A stretch of 64,000 nucleotides of DNA, from positions 2,451,961 to 2,515,960 of the forward strand of contig FN649726.1 in NCBI GenBank assembly GCA_000310025.1, read 5' to 3'. The DNA comes from Ectocarpus siliculosus. Its lineage: Eukaryota; Sar; Phaeophyceae; Ectocarpales; Ectocarpaceae. Within the stretch, counting starts at the first letter, position 1. Each line of letters opens with the position of its first letter. Below are positions 59,101 through 64,000 of the stretch, in pieces. A program made the translations under genes and the position numbers. The notes under the pieces were generated by a model. The model saw only the letters and a program-made list of their open reading frames with translations. It was not told the origin of the DNA and searched no databases.

Positions 59101-62100
59101 ATCGCATCAGGTGGGTCACGAGGAGCTTCATTTCCAGAAAGGAATGAACGGAACAAGCAGCGTTTAGCTGTCGGCTATTAGTTGCACTTCTCCCTCCTTG
59201 CGTCCGAAAGCAGAACAAGGTAGTGCCCTGTGCATGACAATAGCTGCCACGGCAGTTTATTCCATCCACACTAACTCGGCACAATGAACAACCGTATGTT
59301 GTGCAGGTATCGAATATGCGCCATGTCAAACGACATCATCGTGCTGGAGGAAATTTTAGGCTACGTTTTGGAGGCACTGGACGTCATTGAGGTACAAGCA
59401 ACCGTAGCCCTCTATTTCATCGTTAAACGTCGATACCTGTACGAACGGCTGGATTTGTTTCGCTTGGTATCATGGCAGTCTTTGGTCGTGTAACAGCTGC
59501 ATTGCTCTCTACCGCGTGTGTACAGGTGCCCCCGGAACCACCAGAGCAAGCGGGGCGGTCTCTGTACGAGCGATTGGAAATATCTGGCATGCGTTCTCAA
59601 CTGTTGCGAAGATCCGCCGACCTGAAGAAGAATGTTAGCGGATCTCAACAGTACCTGGATGTGTTACGGGAAATGAGCGCGGTGGTAAGTATACCCCGAC
59701 CTTCAAAAGCCATGCCGGTGCCATGGTGCGAGCATCAGTTGTACCAGGCGACTCTGCGTGGGGCTATCTATCAGAAGTACCCCAAATCACAGCAGGCATC
59801 ATCTGAAAAACATACTGCTGCAATGATAGTCGCAGCGTCTTCCACTGCAACGTATCGCCTCTTCGACAGAGGCTGTTAGTACTGTGCGACGGGGTTTTGT
59901 GACTCTCCTGGGATGCAGCGAAAACGCAAGGGTAACCCGAAACTGATGCAGACAAATCGGGCAACCACAATCAAGCTCTCGAGAACTTTGGTGGTTTCGT
60001 ACCGTACCAGGTGAGCGAGAACAAGATGTTTCGGCTGAACGAAAGCTTGGAGATGAACACCAAGAAGTTGTGTAACCTCAACGAGAGCAGTGACAAGTCC
60101 GCAAAGTCGCTCCAGGTGAGTCTACAGAGGATCACCTTGTTGGTTCCCCTTGTGTGGTCGCCATTGTTGCCAACGTTCAGCTCGCCATTGTTTATGTAGT
60201 TGAAGTCTTGCATTGCATGTATCCAACCAATGATACAAAGGCATACATCCTTGTTTGAATGCGAGTATCGCACCCATCAATTGTGTTCATTCGCTTCCAT
60301 AACAAAAATACTACTTCGTATAGTATCGACACTTTCAACTGGGCCGAACACTACGTACGGTAGGCTTTCAACGAACAGATGAAGCATGGAACAACGACGA
60401 TCTTGTTGTTGTGTGGTGATCGACTCTACGTGACCCCCTCGTGTGCGCCATTAGATCTTGCTGGTGATGTTTGCCGGCATGCTGGCGTTCGACGTGTTGG
60501 ACCGTCTGACGGGAGACTGGACTGTGACCAACTCTGATTGGTTCCAGGCGTTTTATGTGGCTGTCATTCAGGTACGGCGCTGGGGGGTGAATTGCAAAGG
60601 GTAGCAATTCGCATGTGTAACGCGTGATGGACCCAGTTCGTGTAGGTAACACTTGAGGTTCGCGAGGATTCGAAGCAATATTACGTAGCCCAGTAATGAC
60701 AGTCATGGCACGAACCCAACCCGCCACTTTCCATTACAAGCGGCTCTAAGAATCACTGCCATCCTTGGAACACAGTCCCCTGACTTCTCCTAACCTCGTT
60801 TATGCCCAACCCTTCCCTGTCGTCTTTGGCTCGTTGCAGAGTACTCCAATTTTGTGGTTCATAATATCGCTTCTAGTATGGGGACTAGTGGCTCTGCTGG
60901 TTTGGAGAGTTTTCAAGAAGATGCACTTCAGATCTCAGGGGCTCACCACCATTCGAACGCGATTCTACCGCAAGGTGCAGTAAAGCCGTTTCTGGCAAGG
61001 CTCGAGATATCGTTGTGATGACGGAGTTGGGCAACTTGTAGTGAAGGGGGTTCGGACGCGTCACTAAGTCTGGCCGTCTAGATTACTGTAATAGTTTGTT
61101 TTCTTGTCCATTTGTTAGCCACAATCAATAACCCGAGGTCCCTTCATCAGCCCAGCTTGAAATATATCTTCTCGCTTCTCGCGTCTCTGGCGACTGGCTG
61201 GGTCTACGTTTGTCGGTGACGCAGGTATTCCAAGACAAGCTTCAGGCGTGGCTGAAGTTCAAAGCCATATCGCTGGAAGAACGAAACTTTGACCTCAGCA
61301 ACGATCTGGTGCGTTCGTGGAACAAAGTAAAGACATTATACCGTTCAACTTCATCTCGACGCCTCAGATTGCTAGAAGAGCGAATGCTAGAAGAGGGGTT
61401 GCTAGAAGAGGGATTTCTAGGATAGGAACTACAGTAATCGTTGTGTGGCAATCTTGCGCATCCTGGTCGACCACAGCTACTGGTTTAGTGTGTGTGTTAG
61501 ACGTTACACAGATCGTATCGCTCAGGAGATCAGCGTAAACACTGCAGACAGCTTCTATCCCGGTTTCCTGTACTCGTTCTCCACTCCCAATAATGTTTTT
61601 TTCTTTAGACGCGGTTGAGGGAATAGGGAAACGAAAGCATTGGCAACCGCCAGCGTATCAGAACGAAATTGCTGGTACTTTTCTCCCGCAGCATTTCAAC
61701 TACAACAAACTCGTGGCTACCCTGCGGTAGGTAACGTTTTAAATTACACAATGGCGCAATCTTTACCGTGTGGCGCAGGTAAGGATAACGTACGAGGAAC
61801 GTCATGCCGGAGACTGGGGGGGGTTCAAGCCGAAGGTCGTGGTGGAGTACGACGAGAGAAACAACTTCCTCATGGCCATCGAAGTCACCTACAACAGAAG
61901 AGAGGCCAATAAAAACTTTGCTTACAACTACAGAGAACTCAAGGACAAGATCCAGCAGGAGCTCGACACTGCACAGGTAATAACCGTTACAATGTCGCCT
62001 CTGCCCAAACATTTGGATTGCCCAGCGAGTATATGCGCCGTGGAAAATATGCATACGCAGACTGCACTGCAGCCCAACGTACAAGAGAGTCATTGCCTCC

Positions 62101-62672
62101 CGCCTACGGAGGTTCACCAGCCGACGACAGGGGTCACAAAACCTTTCTGATATCCCAACAGCGACGAACTCGATATCTCAGCCAACTAAAGACGATGATG
62201 AAGCGTGACGGTGCAACACGACAAGTAATTCCATAGGCTCGGCACATCACTTGAAAATTGTCAGATATCCTCAGATTTTGCTAAAGTACGGACAGGTTCC
62301 TCAGAAGAAAAAATGTGCCTAAAGAACTACCCCTGTTGGGGCTTGACTCGACACAGAAACGTGTTGAAATTGAACCAATCCGCCACCTGGTGAAACACGT
62401 ATGATTCATTGTTAAAATATTCAAATGCAGTGGGCGTTTGTGATCAATGGATAACCAGCACGTCGTCACATGTCGTTTTTCCTGTGTCTCTTTCGTGTTC
62501 TCGGCCGTACGTGCGTTTAACGAATGATGCGTGCATGGGCGGGGCGAATCAGGTTTGGGATCCCTCTAGCGAAGATCACTCCTCCCAAGACTTGGCAGCG
62601 GACAAACGAGCTGCCATCGAGCGCCGGCTGAGGGAAGAGGACGAGGAAGAAGACGATGCATTCACCAAATAA
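53196..62672 (+). CDS. Conserved membrane-anchored protein of unknown function, 20 exons
   Basis: I do not know a function or family name. From memory it resembles an uncharacterised protein of other protists and zoosporic fungi. Exons: 53196-53222, 53438-53524, 54606-54815, 55301-55414, 55644-55770, 56116-56345, 56597-56761, 57002-57097, 57311-57481, 57719-57826, 58660-58839, 59052-59110, 59307-59391, 59526-59684, 60011-60115, 60455-60571, 60840-60974, 61225-61308, 61779-61976, 62553-62672; phases agree throughout; 858 aa. Layout: acidic low-complexity head (residues 10-38), a globular part (MVSLYTHKADTRGD, IWMNVSQEGKSDVEFLREEE, STITETEDVSYVSSAYVPQC), a middle part (NFAEESGVVQVETFGVSLNA, MDRIKDNISLDHMARLLVDV, EEYMDKGEYENELKQVIGD), a coiled-coil-like stretch (about 545-640), two hydrophobic segments near residues 642-655 and 681-703 (FIISLLVWGLVALLVW), and a basic then acidic C-terminus ending DEEEDDAFTK. 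The start ATG at 53196 is preceded by an acceptor-like tract. No signal peptide. Confidence 0.85.
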
Positions 62673-63368
62673 ACGACGAACGCCAGCCTCCAGCGATAGC
62701 AACATGACAGCCTATCTTTAGCCTACAGGCATTTGCCATTTTATCAGTTGATCGTCCGACGGGTGTACCTGGAAGCCGAATACAGAGCTGCAGGGGCGGA
62801 GTTGCGGACGTTGAGATAGTCCACATCGGCCTCTACGGCGGTGTACACCGAACATATAAACCCGGTGGCACAGGGTCATTCATTGTGAAAACGGTAGTTT
62901 CAAGGGCTGGCTTCCTCGTGTGTATATATACGAGACAGATCCATTCATCTTCGAGGGCTGCAATAGTCCGCCTCGGATTTTGAACGTAATGGACTGAAAC
63001 TCGGTTGGGAAAGCAAAAACGGAGATTGCCAGCGTTTCGCCAACGGTTGTGAATCTGGTGCGCTGATTCGATCCCCATTTACATAGAAGAGCGGGAACGG
63101 TATCGGCGAAAGCTGGAAACCGTTCGGGAGGTTTCACCATCCCTGTGGCCTTCGGGCTGCACAACCTACCGTTCGGGAACGACTTTCGATGGTTCGAACA
63201 CGAGACGCATAACTCTTTGCGAGATACGATCAAAAACACGCATTGAAACCTACCCAGTGTCCACAAGAACCAACTGCTGCTCAGACCTGACCTAGCTAGA
63301 TAATTAATTTCAATCCTTAATCATCTTCTTTCATCTTGGAGCACCTCTCCCTATCATAGAGGCACACG
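62673..63368. other. Intergenic region between convergent genes
   Basis: The membrane-protein gene and the TrpC gene both end toward this stretch. A box-B-like GATTCGATCCCC lies at about 63064-63075. A minus-strand frame (63266-62880) overlaps it and shows no family. I see no gene. Confidence 0.5.
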
Positions 63369-63805
63369 CTAGACTAGAAGGTCTTGTGCTGCTTTTGCCG
63401 GGTCTTCGTTCCGCATGAAAGCCTCCCCTACGACCACGCAAGAGATGCCGGCGGCCTTCGTGCGGTCTGACGAGAAAACGTCGGGAAGAGGGGGGGGAGG
63501 GCAGACGGATCGTTCAGCGAAACTCGAGCCAGCGGCGAAAAAGCTATAGATCACATAAGCGCTTGGATCCAAGCTCTAGGTTTGTAGGTTCACGACCGCC
63601 GTCTGTACCTAGCGTCGCGAGGAACTAAAGTGCAGACCTTGAGCAGTTGCTATGAGGGAAAAATTGCACGTCAATCACATTGGGGTGGGTACAGCAAAGT
63701 ACAAGCTACGCCAACAAAGTTGCTGATGCTCACCAAGATCTTCTTTCGTCTGCAGGCCGCCCTCGACCAGCAGAGTGATGTCCTTCCCTTCCAGCCCTTT
63801 TTGTA
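63369..63805 (-). CDS. TRPC: Indole-3-glycerol-phosphate synthase, C-terminal exons (partial)
   Basis: Fourth step of tryptophan synthesis after anthranilate: ring closure of CdRP to indole-3-glycerol phosphate. Only the last two exons are in view, 63805-63734 and 63466-63369, joined in phase 1, encoding about 56 residues. DITLLVEGGLQTKEDL corresponds to the family's LVAESGI-T-x-EDL strand and loop, and AAGISCVVVGEAFMRNEDPA to the final VDAVLVGEALMR block of the TIM barrel, which holds the phosphate-binding site. The SGI motif reads GGL here. The gene enters from the right, so the catalytic Lys and Glu residues are outside the window. Whether it is fused to another trp domain, as often in eukaryotes, cannot be seen, but nothing follows it at the C-terminus. 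Confidence 0.75.
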
Positions 63806-64000
63806 CTGCAACATCGAGATGGGTAAACCAGGCAAACCAGGCAACAACTTGAAATGGCTGCAGGGCAGCAAAATTATTGAGAATCCCTGCGAGGTGTGGG
63901 GAAAACCTTTGGAAACCTCAAGGCACACTAAGACCTGCCAATAATTGAAAACAGTCTCCATCGTGCACAAACGCCTTCGAAACCCCTGATGCCACATATC

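Noticed and set aside
63000-63080. tRNA-like B box on the plus strand
   Set aside because: Only box B is convincing; no box A at the right distance and no stem.

Overview
This window looks like nuclear DNA of a multicellular or flagellate photosynthetic stramenopile, most like a brown alga. The base for that is the very intron-rich gene style (coding exons of about 55-260 bp, introns of about 110 bp to over 4 kb), mixed base composition near 50% GC, a plant/bacterial-type riboflavin gene, a tryptophan synthesis gene, a sugar-acid aldolase with an N-terminal signal sequence, and a flagellar gene. The organism call is an inference; no marker here fixes the species. All gene models were assembled by hand from splice-site signals and were kept only where intron phases agree from exon to exon.

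Layout. 1-5071 is non-genic. 5072-26724 (+) is one 30-exon gene for exocyst subunit Sec5/EXOC2 (about 1,590 aa), with a roughly 250-residue N-terminal stretch that I do not recognise. Its introns hold a 5'-truncated LINE (about 9.94-12.46 kb), a cluster of a dispersed repeat (14.4-16.35 kb), and a poly(A)-tailed, tRNA-headed SINE (21.8-22.1 kb). Then follow five genes on the minus strand: a KDPG-aldolase-like protein whose usual active-site Glu and Arg are replaced (28425-29589), the small ciliary protein CFAP97D/Hemingway (31273-34541), a HAD phosphatase of phosphoserine-phosphatase type (36140-38097), spermidine synthase (38776-42379), and a bifunctional riboflavin enzyme with GTP cyclohydrolase II first and DHBP synthase second, the reverse of the usual RibBA order (44935-49772, first exon not found). 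53196-62672 (+) is a 20-exon gene for an 858-aa membrane-anchored protein of no known function, very well preserved in its exon phases. At the right edge (63369-63805, minus) lie the last two exons of indole-3-glycerol-phosphate synthase (TrpC).

The genes belong to unrelated pathways (exocytosis, carbon metabolism, cilia, polyamines, riboflavin, tryptophan), so no operon-like or cluster logic is evident beyond the shared strand of the five central genes. Recurrent small elements link the non-coding parts: tRNA-like SINE heads, two dispersed repeat families, and a strikingly frequent 12-mer (CTACAGCAGTAC and its complement). I saw no CRISPR array, rRNA gene, canonical tRNA gene or LTR/virus-like element that I could support.
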